A DNA stretch of 8,446 bases from Deltaproteobacteria bacterium (GCA_003643935.1 QMLJ01000038.1:1-8446), one strand, 5' to 3'. Shown: positions 1 to 7,675, numbered from the stretch's first letter. A program made the numbers and translations. The notes: a model not told the origin generated them from the letters alone.

Positions 1-243
1 ATACCAACGAGTGATAGCATAAGATATGGGAGACTAGCCGTTGATACTGGTGTTTTTCCTCTATACGAGGTTGTGGATGGTAAGTACAGGATGACATATG
101 AACCACAGAAGCTTAGACCTGTGGAGGATTATCTTAAAGGCCAGGGAAGGTTCAGGCATCTGGGTGATAAGGATATAGAAAAAATCCAGAGAAGGGTAAG
201 TCAGGAATACGAGAAAATCCTAAGTAAATGCGAGGGCAAATAG
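1..243 (+). CDS. 2-oxoacid:ferredoxin oxidoreductase beta subunit, C-terminal end (partial)
   Basis: The window opens inside a reading frame that gives 80 residues and stops at TAG 241-243. The segment GRLAVDTGVFPLYEVVDGKY, followed about 13 residues later by RPVEDYLKGQGRFRHL, is the typical C-terminal tail of the thiamine-diphosphate-binding beta subunit of pyruvate or 2-ketoisovalerate:ferredoxin oxidoreductases (PorB/VorB). These enzymes decarboxylate a 2-oxoacid with CoA to acyl-CoA and pass electrons to ferredoxin in the cytoplasm. The catalytic part lies upstream of the window, so the substrate (pyruvate, branched-chain oxoacid or other) cannot be read here. The next gene starts 1 nt after the stop and its RBS (GAGGG, 232-236) lies inside this gene, which implies co-transcription and probably translational coupling. 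Confidence 0.85.
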   Translation: MPTSDSIRYGRLAVDTGVFPLYEVVDGKYRMTYEPQKLRPVEDYLKGQGRFRHLGDKDIEKIQRRVSQEYEKILSKCEGK

Positions 244-244
244 C

Positions 245-703
245 ATGGCAGTTGATATAAATAAAATAGATGAGATCATATCGTCGCATGAAAGGTCAGA
301 GGAATCACTTCTCTCTATTCTGCAGTCTTTCCAAAGGGAATTGAACTACGTGCCTGAAGAGGGCATCAAGAGGTTAAGCGAATCCTTTGGCGTTCCTGAA
401 AGCAGGATATTTGCCATGGCAACCTTTTATAAGGCCTTATCCCTGGTCCCGAGAGGGAGGCATACAATAAAGGTTTGCATGGGCACGGCCTGTCATCTGA
501 AAGGTGGAGGACTGATACTCGAGGCGATTGAACGGGAGCTCGGCGTAGAACGCAGTGGCACAACAAAGGATATGAGATTTAGTCTTGAGACCGTTAATTG
601 CGTGGGTGCGTGTGCAATGGCCCCTGTTGTTGTTGTGGATAACGAATATCACGGTCATGCAAGTCCTTCAAATGTTCACAATATCCTGAAAAAATACGAG
701 TAA
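245..703 (+). CDS. NuoE/HydC-like [2Fe-2S] thioredoxin-fold subunit
   Basis: This 152-residue protein has the size and layout of the 24-kDa NuoE family, also called HydC or HndA in hydrogenase complexes. An N-terminal helical region (about 1-70, with the family-typical segment RIFAMATFYKALSLVPRG) leads into a thioredoxin-like fold. The [2Fe-2S] ligands are visible as C78-x4-C83 (CMGTACHLKGG) and C119-x3-C123 (CVGACAMAP). In this family the cluster sits next to the FMN of the NuoF-type partner, which is the next gene. It is a soluble electron-transfer subunit with no signal peptide or membrane segment. The ATG at 245 is supported by GAGGG at 232-236, 8 nt upstream. The family call is firm; which complex it serves is inferred from the neighbours. 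Confidence 0.93.
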   Translation: MAVDINKIDEIISSHERSEESLLSILQSFQRELNYVPEEGIKRLSESFGVPESRIFAMATFYKALSLVPRGRHTIKVCMGTACHLKGGGLILEAIERELGVERSGTTKDMRFSLETVNCVGACAMAPVVVVDNEYHGHASPSNVHNILKKYE

Positions 704-717
704 AAGGATGAGTACAA

Positions 718-2574
718 ATGGGAGCCATTAGTTCTTTTAGCGATCTTGATAGGTATCGTGAGAAAATAAGTAGTTCTACCATAGAGGATATACCTAGGGT
801 CTTAATCTGTTTTGGTACTGGATGCCAAGCAAACGGTTCGGTTAAGGTTGCCGAGGAATTTGAGCGTATCATTAAAGACAAGGGCCTGAAAATAGGCGTT
901 GACGTGGGTCTTAAATCCACGGGTTGTCATGGCTATTGTGAGAACGGTCCTCTGGTCGCGATCAAGCCAAAAGATATACTCTATCTTAGGGTGAAACCAA
1001 AGGATGTTGCAGAGATAGTGGAGAAGAGTATTGAGGGTGATGATGTCGTCGAGAGGCTCTTGTACAAAGATGTCAACACCAAAGAGGTGATTGAGAAGTA
1101 CCAGTCAATTCCCTTTTACAAGCATCAGCAAAGGATAGCCCTTAGGAATATTGGAGAGATAGATCCAACATCGATCGATGACTATATACTCAGAGGCGGT
1201 TATTCAGCACTGGTCAAGGCCCTGCAGATGGAGCCTGGGGAGGTTGTATCCGAGATAGAAAAATCAGGACTTAGAGGCCGTGGTGGCGGTGGCTTCCCTG
1301 CTGGTAGGAAATGGAGTTCATGCAGGAATACCGATGGCGATGTGAGATATGTCATTTGTAATGGTGATGAGGGTGATCCTGGTGCATTCATGGACCGTTC
1401 TACAATGGAAGGAGATCCACATTCAATAATAGAAGGCATGATAATTGGTGCCTATGCAATAGGGTCTAACCACGGCTATATATACGTGAGAGACGAATAT
1501 CCACTTGCCATCAAGAATCTGCAAACTGCCATAGATTCAGCAAGGGAAATGGGTTTCTTAGGTCGTAATATACTAGGCACGGACTTTGATTTTGACATAA
1601 AGATAAGCCGTGGCGGTGGAGCGTTTGTATGTGGTGAATCATCTGCCCTTATGAGATCTATTGAAGGCAAGGTAGGTGAACCCAGGGCCAAGTACATAAG
1701 GTCAGTTGAGAAAGGTTTGTACGACAAACCCACTGTATTAAATAATGTGGAAACCTGGGCCAATGTACCTGTAATTATAAAGAACGGAGCTGAATGGTAT
1801 TCCCAGTTTGGTACAGAGAATTCAAAGGGTACAAAAGTCTTCTCATTAGTTGGCAAGGTAAACAACACGGGCCTTGTTGAAGTGCCCATGGGCATCACCA
1901 TAAGGGAGCTCGTCTACGATATCGGCGGTGGCATACCAAAGGGCAAAAAGTTCAAGGCAGTGCAGACAGGAGGTCCTTCCGGCGGCTGCATACCAGAGAG
2001 TCTTATTGACCTGCAGATAGATTTTGACAGCCTCACTGAGGCAGGTTCCATGATGGGTTCAGGCGGCATAATAGTCATGGACGAAGACACGTGCATGGTG
2101 GACGTGGCCAAGTATTTTATCTCGTTCCTGGTTGAGGAATCTTGCGGTAAGTGCACCCCGTGCAGGGAAGGGCTCAGGAGGATGCTAGAGATCCTCACAG
2201 ACATAACCGAGGGAAGGGGTAAGGAAGGTGACATTGAGCTCCTGGAGGAGCTATGCGACGTCCTCAAGTGGGGTGCTTTGTGCGGGCTGGGTACATCTGC
2301 AGCAAACCCTGTGCTTACCACCATACGTTATTTCAGGGACGAATACGAGGCGCATATCAGAGATAAAAAATGCCCGGCAGGTGTATGCCAAGCACTAATA
2401 ACCTATAGAATAGACCCGGAGAAATGTACGGGATGCATGGTGTGTGCCAGAAAGTGTCCGCAGCAGTGTATATCAGGGGAAAAGAGAATGCCGCATACCA
2501 TTGATACTGAGAGGTGTATCAGGTGCGGTATTTGCAAGGAAGTCTGTCCCTTTGATGCAGTGATCGTTGAATAA
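718..2574 (+). CDS. NuoF/HydB-like NAD(H)-binding FMN flavoprotein with N-terminal [2Fe-2S] and C-terminal two-[4Fe-4S] domains
   Basis: This 618-residue protein is longer than plain NuoF (about 430) and has the HydB/HndC architecture. Residues 1-110 are a thioredoxin-like [2Fe-2S] domain (C31, C36, C70, C74). Residues 130-460 are the FMN and NAD(H) domain, with the glycine-rich [17 protein letters not shown] at 183-199 and the [17 protein letters not shown] segment at 211-227, then an SLBB-type region. The N3-type [4Fe-4S] site is C476, C479, C482 and C522. A CPAGVC pair (552-557) precedes a ferredoxin domain with C570/573/576/580 and C600/603/606/610. In this family the FMN exchanges electrons between NAD(H) and the clusters; HydB versions can bifurcate or confurcate with ferredoxin. 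Whether this one bifurcates is inference. It starts 14 nt after the NuoE-like gene with AAGGATG upstream. C584 is an extra cysteine beside the first ferredoxin motif. Confidence 0.93.
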   Translation: MGAISSFSDLDRYREKISSSTIEDIPRVLICFGTGCQANGSVKVAEEFERIIKDKGLKIGVDVGLKSTGCHGYCENGPLVAIKPKDILYLRVKPKDVAEIVEKSIEGDDVVERLLYKDVNTKEVIEKYQSIPFYKHQQRIALRNIGEIDPTSIDDYILRGGYSALVKALQMEPGEVVSEIEKSGLRGRGGGGFPAGRKWSSCRNTDGDVRYVICNGDEGDPGAFMDRSTMEGDPHSIIEGMIIGAYAIGSNHGYIYVRDEYPLAIKNLQTAIDSAREMGFLGRNILGTDFDFDIKISRGGGAFVCGESSALMRSIEGKVGEPRAKYIRSVEKGLYDKPTVLNNVETWANVPVIIKNGAEWYSQFGTENSKGTKVFSLVGKVNNTGLVEVPMGITIRELVYDIGGGIPKGKKFKAVQTGGPSGGCIPESLIDLQIDFDSLTEAGSMMGSGGIIVMDEDTCMVDVAKYFISFLVEESCGKCTPCREGLRRMLEILTDITEGRGKEGDIELLEELCDVLKWGALCGLGTSAANPVLTTIRYFRDEYEAHIRDKKCPAGVCQALITYRIDPEKCTGCMVCARKCPQQCISGEKRMPHTIDTERCIRCGICKEVCPFDAVIVE

Positions 2575-2584
2575 GGAAGTGGCG

Positions 2585-3313
2585 ATGGAAAAGATCAAGT
2601 TTATCATAGACGGTAAAGAGGTAGAGGCAGTAAAGGATCAGAACGTGCTTGAGGTGGCCCAGGAAAACGGCATATACATACCCAACCTTTGCTCCAACCC
2701 AGAGGTCAAGTCAAGCGGGGGTTCCTGCAGGGTATGCCTGGTTGAGGCACACCAGAACGGTAGGATGAGGCTTGTTACATCCTGCAACTATCCTGTAAGG
2801 GAAGGCCTGGAGGTAAAGACAGAGACGCCGCTCGTAAAGCGTATAAGGAAGGGTATTCTTGAACTCATGCTTGCACGCGTGCCAGACGCCGAGGTGGTGG
2901 TTGAGCTTGCAAGAGAAAACGGCATTGAAGAGCCCAGGTTCAAGAAAGATGAGGGCGATAATTACAGGTACAAGTGTATTGCATGCGGGCTTTGCGTACA
3001 GGTATGCGAGGAGGTCGTGGGTGTATCTGCCATAGCCATGCTTAACCGTAGCTATGAAAAGAAGCCAGGTACACCTTATATGAAACCGAGTGAGGTATGT
3101 ATAGGTTGTGGTGCATGTGCATATGCGTGCCCTACTGGTGCTATATCCATAAAGGACCAAGGGGATACTAGGAAGATATGGGGTAAGGAATTCAAGATGC
3201 ATACGTGCAGCGTATGTGGCAAGCCTTACATACCCGAGGCACAGATTGATTGGATTGTAGAAACAACAGGTAAGGACAGGTCATTCTTTGATAAGTGTCC
3301 TGACTGCAGGTAG
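2585..3313 (+). CDS. HydA/NuoG N-terminal-like iron-sulfur subunit with C-terminal CxxC...CxxC zinc-ribbon-like tail
   Basis: From the ATG at 2585, preceded by AAGGAAG, the protein has 242 residues. An in-frame TTG at 2567 overlaps the upstream stop and lacks a better RBS, so I did not use it. Residues 1-80 are a plant-ferredoxin-like [2Fe-2S] domain (C36, C48, C51, C67). Residues 128-190 carry two [4Fe-4S] motifs (C131/134/137/141 and C172/175/178/182). The His/Cys-rich N5-type cluster that NuoG, HoxU and HydA normally have between these domains is absent: residues 95-120 contain neither Cys nor His. There is no H-cluster or molybdopterin domain. The tail has C208-x2-C211 and C238-x2-C241, likely binding zinc or another metal. 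It probably wires the NuoF-like flavoprotein to another redox partner, such as ferredoxin or the upstream oxoacid oxidoreductase. HoxU-type or NiFe-HydA-type subunits are the nearest relatives I can name. Confidence 0.87.
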   Translation: MEKIKFIIDGKEVEAVKDQNVLEVAQENGIYIPNLCSNPEVKSSGGSCRVCLVEAHQNGRMRLVTSCNYPVREGLEVKTETPLVKRIRKGILELMLARVPDAEVVVELARENGIEEPRFKKDEGDNYRYKCIACGLCVQVCEEVVGVSAIAMLNRSYEKKPGTPYMKPSEVCIGCGACAYACPTGAISIKDQGDTRKIWGKEFKMHTCSVCGKPYIPEAQIDWIVETTGKDRSFFDKCPDCR

Positions 3314-3325
3314 TCTTTTATAAGC

Positions 3326-4129
3326 GTGCCAGTAAACCTTGGAAGAGAGGTGAAGAGGCTTCTCTGCTATTCATCAGGTGCCATGCGCGGTGTGTACTAC
3401 GCTGGCGTGATGACAGCACTTGACGAGGCAGGAATAAAGTTTTCTGACATTGCAGGTGTAAGCGTTGGTTCTACCGCAGCTGTATGGCACGCAGCCGGCC
3501 AGATTCATGAGGTCTTTGATGCCTGGGAAGCGCTATGTAGCTACAGTCTTTCTCCTCATCCATTATTTAACACCTCGAGATCAAGGAATCTGGACTGGCT
3601 CATAACAAATGTAAGCCTTCCTTTCCTTGACATGGACCGGCTGAAGGCATCCAATATACGCGTGCATATAGCCGCCTCCAGAATATTCTCACCACTAAAT
3701 ATGCTTAAGGGCAAGGTCTTTGAAAGGAGATACTTCAGGTTCCAGGGCGATTTTCAAGCACACGAGCTCGTTGATGCCATAAGGGCAAGCTGCTACATGC
3801 CCTTTATAAATGGGATATTCTCTTCAAAGCGTATAGATGGGGTCAGGTACTTGGATGGTGGTCTCACAGGTAGGATTCCTGTTGACTGTGTGGATACAGC
3901 AGTCTTTGACGAGGTGTGGATTGCTGCTGCATCACCGAACGGGGTTAGGGAACTCTTCAACATGGGTCTTAATACCCAAGGTGATACTGAATTCATCTTT
4001 ATCGTCCCATCAATTGCTCTGCCTACTGCAAGGGGTGAGATAGACCTTGAAAAATTTAAGGCAGGTTTTCAGTTGGGCTTGGAAGATACAGGGGCTATAA
4101 TAAAAACCAGGGAGCAAGGTACAGGCTAG
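3326..4129 (+). CDS. Patatin-like phospholipase / acyl hydrolase
   Basis: This 267-residue protein has the patatin Ser-Asp dyad. An oxyanion-hole glycine/arginine loop lies at 17-27 (SGAMRGVYYAG). The nucleophile elbow GVSVGS at 44-49 puts the serine at residue 46. A DGG motif at 177-179 supplies Asp177. Members of the family release fatty acids from phospholipids or other acyl esters. No signal peptide or membrane anchor is visible, so it is probably cytoplasmic or loosely membrane-associated. The start is uncertain: GTG 3326 has only a distant AGGTAG upstream, while GTG 3350 has GGAAG 4 nt before it and would give the short leader usual for this family (259 residues). It begins 12 nt after the iron-sulfur gene and is probably co-transcribed, though its job beside redox genes is unclear. 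Its substrate cannot be predicted. Confidence 0.88.
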   Translation: MPVNLGREVKRLLCYSSGAMRGVYYAGVMTALDEAGIKFSDIAGVSVGSTAAVWHAAGQIHEVFDAWEALCSYSLSPHPLFNTSRSRNLDWLITNVSLPFLDMDRLKASNIRVHIAASRIFSPLNMLKGKVFERRYFRFQGDFQAHELVDAIRASCYMPFINGIFSSKRIDGVRYLDGGLTGRIPVDCVDTAVFDEVWIAAASPNGVRELFNMGLNTQGDTEFIFIVPSIALPTARGEIDLEKFKAGFQLGLEDTGAIIKTREQGTG

Positions 4130-4132
4130 CGA

Positions 4133-4167
4133 AGCTTTCGGCTCTCAGCGGCCAGCTTCAAGCGAAA
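4133..4167 (+). repeat. Degenerate 7-bp-periodic tract (AGCNNNN type), 5 units
   Basis: Immediately after the patatin stop the sequence reads as five consecutive 7-mers beginning AGC or GGC, at 4133, 4140, 4147, 4154 and 4161. Examples are AGCTTTC (first unit) and AGCGGCC (third). The 7-bp register is seen directly. Kinship with the larger heptad tracts at 7675-8031 is inferred from the shared period and the purine-first AGS start. An A-run follows. The part at 4131-4159 can also fold as an imperfect hairpin. Confidence 0.5.
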
Positions 4168-4201
4168 AAAAAGTCATGGATACTTGCTAGGGGTCAATAA
4201 C

Positions 4202-4231
4202 TTAACCTGATCTTTACCTTTTATTTATTGT
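4202..4231 (+). promoter_or_regulatory. Weak candidate promoter for the MATE gene
   Basis: The 185-nt gap between the patatin and MATE genes is long enough for a separate promoter. The best pair I can find is TTAACC (4202-4207) and TATTGT (4226-4231) with 18 bp between them, each matching the sigma-70 consensus at 4 of 6 positions. This is weak and AT-rich sequence offers chance matches. I see no terminator or other element in the gap. Confidence 0.2.
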
Positions 4232-4314
4232 GTTACGTGGTACATGGGATTGGCCCGCATGCATTTTCGCCACCTGAAACGTGCTGTCTGTCTTATTAAA
4301 AAAAGGTCAGTATA

Positions 4315-5727
4315 TTGAATCCGTATCAGATAAGTGTTCAGAGAAAGGGTGGATACAAAGAGGTAATCACTATAGCATTACCGCTTATACTGAGCACTGG
4401 TGCGTGGACGGTACAGTATTTTATAGACCGCATGTTCCTGGCTTGGTATTCACCCCAGGCAATAGCCGCTGCCATGCCTGCCGGCATGTTCTGCTTTACC
4501 ATCATGAGCCTTTTCCTAGGTACGGCAGGCTACTCGAGCACGTTTGTAGCACAATACTTTGGAGCATCTCGTAATGACAGGATAGGTCCCTCTGTGTGGC
4601 AGGGTATATACGTGGCAATTATTGGTGGAATTGTGCTTGGGTTATTCATACCAATTGCAAGGCCTCTTTTTCGCCTTGCAGGCCATGCACCGGACGTACA
4701 GGAGCTTGAGGTTATTTATTTTCAGATTCTGACTTTAGGAGCGTTTCCCGTGATTGCGTGTTCTGCCCTTGGGGGCTTCTTCTCTGGAAGGGGTAGGCCC
4801 TGGCCTATCATGTGGATAAGCTCTGTAGGGACCGTGATAAACCTTGTGCTTGACTATACCATGATATTTGGAAAATGGGGATTTCCTGAGATGGGCATAA
4901 AGGGGGCCGGAATAGCGACGGTAATCTCCAGCTATGTCTCACTTGCTATTTATTTATGCCTTGTGTTCAGGGATCCCTATGAAAGGCTATATTCAACTGT
5001 AAGTGGATGGCGGTTTGATTGTGATCTGTTCTCGCGCCTTGTGAGGTATGGCCTACCTAGTGGTGTCGAGTTCTTCTTGGACATAGGTGCGTTTTCCATG
5101 TTCATCCTTATTGTGGGTCGCCTTGGTACAATGGAACTTGCATCCACAAACATAGCCTTTAACATAAACAATCTCGCCTTTATGCCCATGATTGGTTTTG
5201 GCATGGCCGTAAGCGTGCTCGTGGGTAAGTATCTGGGTATGGATAGGCCTGATATTGCCGAGAGAAGTGTGTACTCTGGTTTCAAGCTTACGTTTGTTTA
5301 CATGCTTTTTGTGGCCATTGCATATGTCCTCGTCCCTGATGTATTTATTATGCCATTTACACTTAAGGCCGATGCAACAAGGTTTAAAGAAATCCATGAT
5401 ATCACGGTTGTACTCTTGAGGTTTGTCGCGCTTTACTCCATCTTTGATACCATGAACATCATCTTTGCATCTGCAATAAAGGGTGCGGGTGATACCAAGT
5501 ATGTAATGATAATGATACTCGTGCTTTCGCTTGCGCTTTTGGTCATACCCGTATACATAGGCGTGGTCTTGTTACACAAGGGGATATGTGTTGCCTGGAG
5601 CTTTGCAACCCTTTATGTCATAGTACTTGGCATAAGTTTTCTCATGCGATTCAGGGGAGGTAAATGGAAGGGCATGCGCGTTATAAGGGAAACACCGGAA
5701 ATACTTCCACCTTCTGGACTGATCTAG
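4315..5727 (+). CDS. MATE family multidrug/cation-coupled efflux transporter
   Basis: This 470-residue integral membrane protein has the length and internal twofold layout of the MATE (NorM/DinF-like) family, which exports organic cations and other compounds using Na+ or H+ gradients. About 12 hydrophobic segments can be read. Family landmarks are AQYFGA (79-84), NLVLDYTMIFG (176-186, with Asp180), GAGIATVIS (197-205), and in the second half YGLPSGVEFFLDIGAF (245-260) and AIKGAGDTKYVM (387-398). The start is TTG 4315, with AAAAGG at 4301-4306, 8 nt upstream. No in-frame ATG lies near the N-terminus: the next, at 4432, would remove the first helix. The C-terminus ends in a short basic and proline-bearing tail. 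The gene converges with the permease gene at its 3' end. The substrate is not predictable from sequence. Confidence 0.93.
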   Translation: MNPYQISVQRKGGYKEVITIALPLILSTGAWTVQYFIDRMFLAWYSPQAIAAAMPAGMFCFTIMSLFLGTAGYSSTFVAQYFGASRNDRIGPSVWQGIYVAIIGGIVLGLFIPIARPLFRLAGHAPDVQELEVIYFQILTLGAFPVIACSALGGFFSGRGRPWPIMWISSVGTVINLVLDYTMIFGKWGFPEMGIKGAGIATVISSYVSLAIYLCLVFRDPYERLYSTVSGWRFDCDLFSRLVRYGLPSGVEFFLDIGAFSMFILIVGRLGTMELASTNIAFNINNLAFMPMIGFGMAVSVLVGKYLGMDRPDIAERSVYSGFKLTFVYMLFVAIAYVLVPDVFIMPFTLKADATRFKEIHDITVVLLRFVALYSIFDTMNIIFASAIKGAGDTKYVMIMILVLSLALLVIPVYIGVVLLHKGICVAWSFATLYVIVLGISFLMRFRGGKWKGMRVIRETPEILPPSGLI

Positions 5728-7616
5728 GGAAAGGTACATGATCGCCTGCGCTTTGTAAGGAGTATTACGTCTTTTATGGCATCAATGCTTCTTGCCTCCA
5801 TCCATCGCGTTTCAAAGTTGGGGTCTTGTACCACCTGTGCAATGGCTGCAAGTGAACATAGGTGCATATGTCTCATGTCCTTTGTTCCTATGAGCACAAA
5901 CACTGCATGCACTGCCTGGGTGTCTTGTGAGAACACAATACCCTGCCTGGATCTCGCAACAAGGATATCCAGCTTTTTCTCGCCTTCTATGATAATATGG
6001 GGTACTGCAAGGTAAGGGCTCAGCACGGTCGAGCCCTCAGCCTCTCTCTTTATAAGCAATTCCTGTAGGTAACCTGCATCAATGACCATCCTCTTGGACA
6101 TCTCCCTTGCCATCAGGCCAAAGAATTCTTCTTTTGTCATTGACTTGTCCAGGTCCAGCACCACGCATTTCTTTATTATCTCGTCGAATTGATCTGTAAA
6201 TATCTCGTCCCTTTCTATTATTATCTCCTTGAGTTCCTCTTCCAGCGAATATGATGTAAGTTCCCTCGCTGTTATCCTTTCTATGAGGTGCATGAGTGCA
6301 AATTCTCTTTTCTTTCCTATATCTTTTCTGTAGACGTAGAAGATAGTACCTATTATGCTCAAGATCAGTGTGGTGAGAAGACTTACCTTGCCCATTTCCA
6401 GCAAGAGCAGGGTAAGGCCAATGGTTCCTAAGATTTGCAGCCATGGGTAAAGTGGAGACATGAACTCGGGCTGGTAGTTTTGTACACGGCTCTCCCGCAT
6501 TACCATGGTGGATATGCACGAGAATATATAGGTAAGAATAAGAACAGAGGATGCTGCCTTTACAACGATTTCCAATTGCATAAACAGGCTTACAATAACA
6601 AGAGAGCCGGTAACTAGTACGGATACATGGGGCGTATTAAATCTCTTGTTGATTTTTCCGAACAGTTCCGGGAAGAGTCCATCCCTACTAAGTGCCAGCG
6701 GATACCTGGAAGACGCCATGATACCTGCGTTGGCTGCTGAAAGGATAGCCAGTATTGCTATGAGGCTGAAGATGGCATTTCCGTGTTCTCCCATGAAAGC
6801 CTCTGCACCCGTGGACACAGGTGTCAGAGATCCTCTGAGGATACCAGGGCTAAGCACGCCTGTGGTTACGAAGATAACTGAAAGGTAGACGAGGCTTGTT
6901 ATGAAAAGCGAGATTATCATGCCCTTGGGGATTACCTTGCCTGGCCTATCCACTTCTTCAGCAATACTTGCTATCTTGAGAAGACCGCCGAATGACACGA
7001 ATATAAAACCTGCTGCAGATAACATGCCTTTGAGTCCCATTGGGAGAAAGGGTTCAAAGTGTATTACACTTACAAAGGATATGCCCGTTACCACGTAGTA
7101 GATGATAGCCGTGATTATTACTGCTACCAGTATGGACTGTATCCTGCCGGCCTCCTTTATGCCTATGAGGTTAAGGGAGAGGAAAGCAAGGCATAGTAAT
7201 ACCGCCAGTAGGTGGGGATTTGTGGTAAAAAAAGACTCTGAAAATACGGCTATGGCAAGTAGCTCCATAGCGCTTTTTAGGCATAGAGAGAGCCATGTAA
7301 TAAGGCCGTATACCGTACCCACCGCAGGTCCCAGGCTTCGTGATACAAAAAAGTAAGCGCCCCCTGATCTTGGCATTGCCGAGGAAAGCTCTGCCTGGCT
7401 CAGCATTCCCATCATGGCAAGAAGTCCAGCAATTATGTATGATCCAAGTAGACCAGGCCCTGCCTTTGCAAAAGCAAGACCCGGGAGAATAAAGAGGCCA
7501 GAGAGCATTGCACCTGTTGATATGCTTACTATCTCGCCCAGGCCTAGGTCTCTCTTCAGCCTTGCTGAATCCTTTCTCTGCTTAAACCTGTCCCGTATCT
7601 TTAACACGCATCCCAC
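5724..7616 (-). CDS. APC-family amino acid permease fused to a C-terminal PTS EIIA (type 2, PtsN-like) domain
   Basis: This 630-residue fusion protein has two parts. Residues about 25-430 are an APC-superfamily transporter with roughly 12 membrane helices: the substrate-loop motif SGLFILPGLAFAKAGPG (39-55), PRSGGAYFFVSRSLGP (82-97) and the conserved FVSFGG (206-211). After a charged linker (430-475), residues about 478-625 resemble PTS EIIA of the fructose/mannitol/nitrogen class. That segment includes KREAEGST (523-530) and AVPH, which puts the phosphorylatable histidine at H540. The membrane part probably takes up amino acids or amines; the cytoplasmic EIIA-like part could sense PTS phosphorylation or serve only as a structural regulator. 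No PTS genes are in view. GTG 7616 is the longest start; GTG 7607, with GGTGGG close upstream, is an alternative. Both the fusion and the intact histidine are visible in sequence. Confidence 0.9.
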   Translation of the reverse strand: MGCVLKIRDRFKQRKDSARLKRDLGLGEIVSISTGAMLSGLFILPGLAFAKAGPGLLGSYIIAGLLAMMGMLSQAELSSAMPRSGGAYFFVSRSLGPAVGTVYGLITWLSLCLKSAMELLAIAVFSESFFTTNPHLLAVLLCLAFLSLNLIGIKEAGRIQSILVAVIITAIIYYVVTGISFVSVIHFEPFLPMGLKGMLSAAGFIFVSFGGLLKIASIAEEVDRPGKVIPKGMIISLFITSLVYLSVIFVTTGVLSPGILRGSLTPVSTGAEAFMGEHGNAIFSLIAILAILSAANAGIMASSRYPLALSRDGLFPELFGKINKRFNTPHVSVLVTGSLVIVSLFMQLEIVVKAASSVLILTYIFSCISTMVMRESRVQNYQPEFMSPLYPWLQILGTIGLTLLLLEMGKVSLLTTLILSIIGTIFYVYRKDIGKKREFALMHLIERITARELTSYSLEEELKEIIIERDEIFTDQFDEIIKKCVVLDLDKSMTKEEFFGLMAREMSKRMVIDAGYLQELLIKREAEGSTVLSPYLAVPHIIIEGEKKLDILVARSRQGIVFSQDTQAVHAVFVLIGTKDMRHMHLCSLAAIAQVVQDPNFETRWMEARSIDAIKDVILLTKRRRSCTFP

Positions 7617-7646
7617 CCACTACTTTGGTTCTTCTTAATAAGTCAA

Positions 7647-7675
7647 TCTATACACTTAGTTATATTTTGTGTACA
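7647..7675 (-). promoter_or_regulatory. Candidate promoter for the APC-EIIA permease gene
   Basis: Read on the minus strand, TGTACA (7675-7670) and TATAGA (7652-7647) are separated by 17 bp, and each matches the sigma-70 consensus at 4 of 6 positions. A start near 7640 would give a leader of about 25 nt to GTG 7616. The position is right but the boxes are only moderate. Confidence 0.3.

Noticed and set aside
594..920. Minus-strand frame spanning the NuoE/NuoF junction
   Set aside because: Both underlying plus-strand genes have complete cluster motifs. The minus-strand product has no recognisable features.
2567..2584. TTG at 2567 as the start of the HydA/NuoG-like gene
   Set aside because: It lies inside the last codons of the upstream gene without a suitable RBS. 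ATG 2585 has AAGGAAG at the proper distance and begins directly with the ferredoxin-fold strand.
4131..4159. Hairpin (GAAGCT paired with AGCTTC, plus GGC/GCC) just after the patatin stop as an intrinsic terminator
   Set aside because: On the plus strand it is followed by an A-run, not a T-run, and the stem has a 3-nt bulge. On the minus strand the T-run lies before the hairpin, so it fits a terminator in neither direction.
6646..7638. Plus-strand open frames inside the permease gene (for example 6646-6888, 7102-7356, 7414-7638)
   Set aside because: They are the antisense of a well-supported membrane protein, show no recognisable domains, and their composition mirrors the opposite coding strand.
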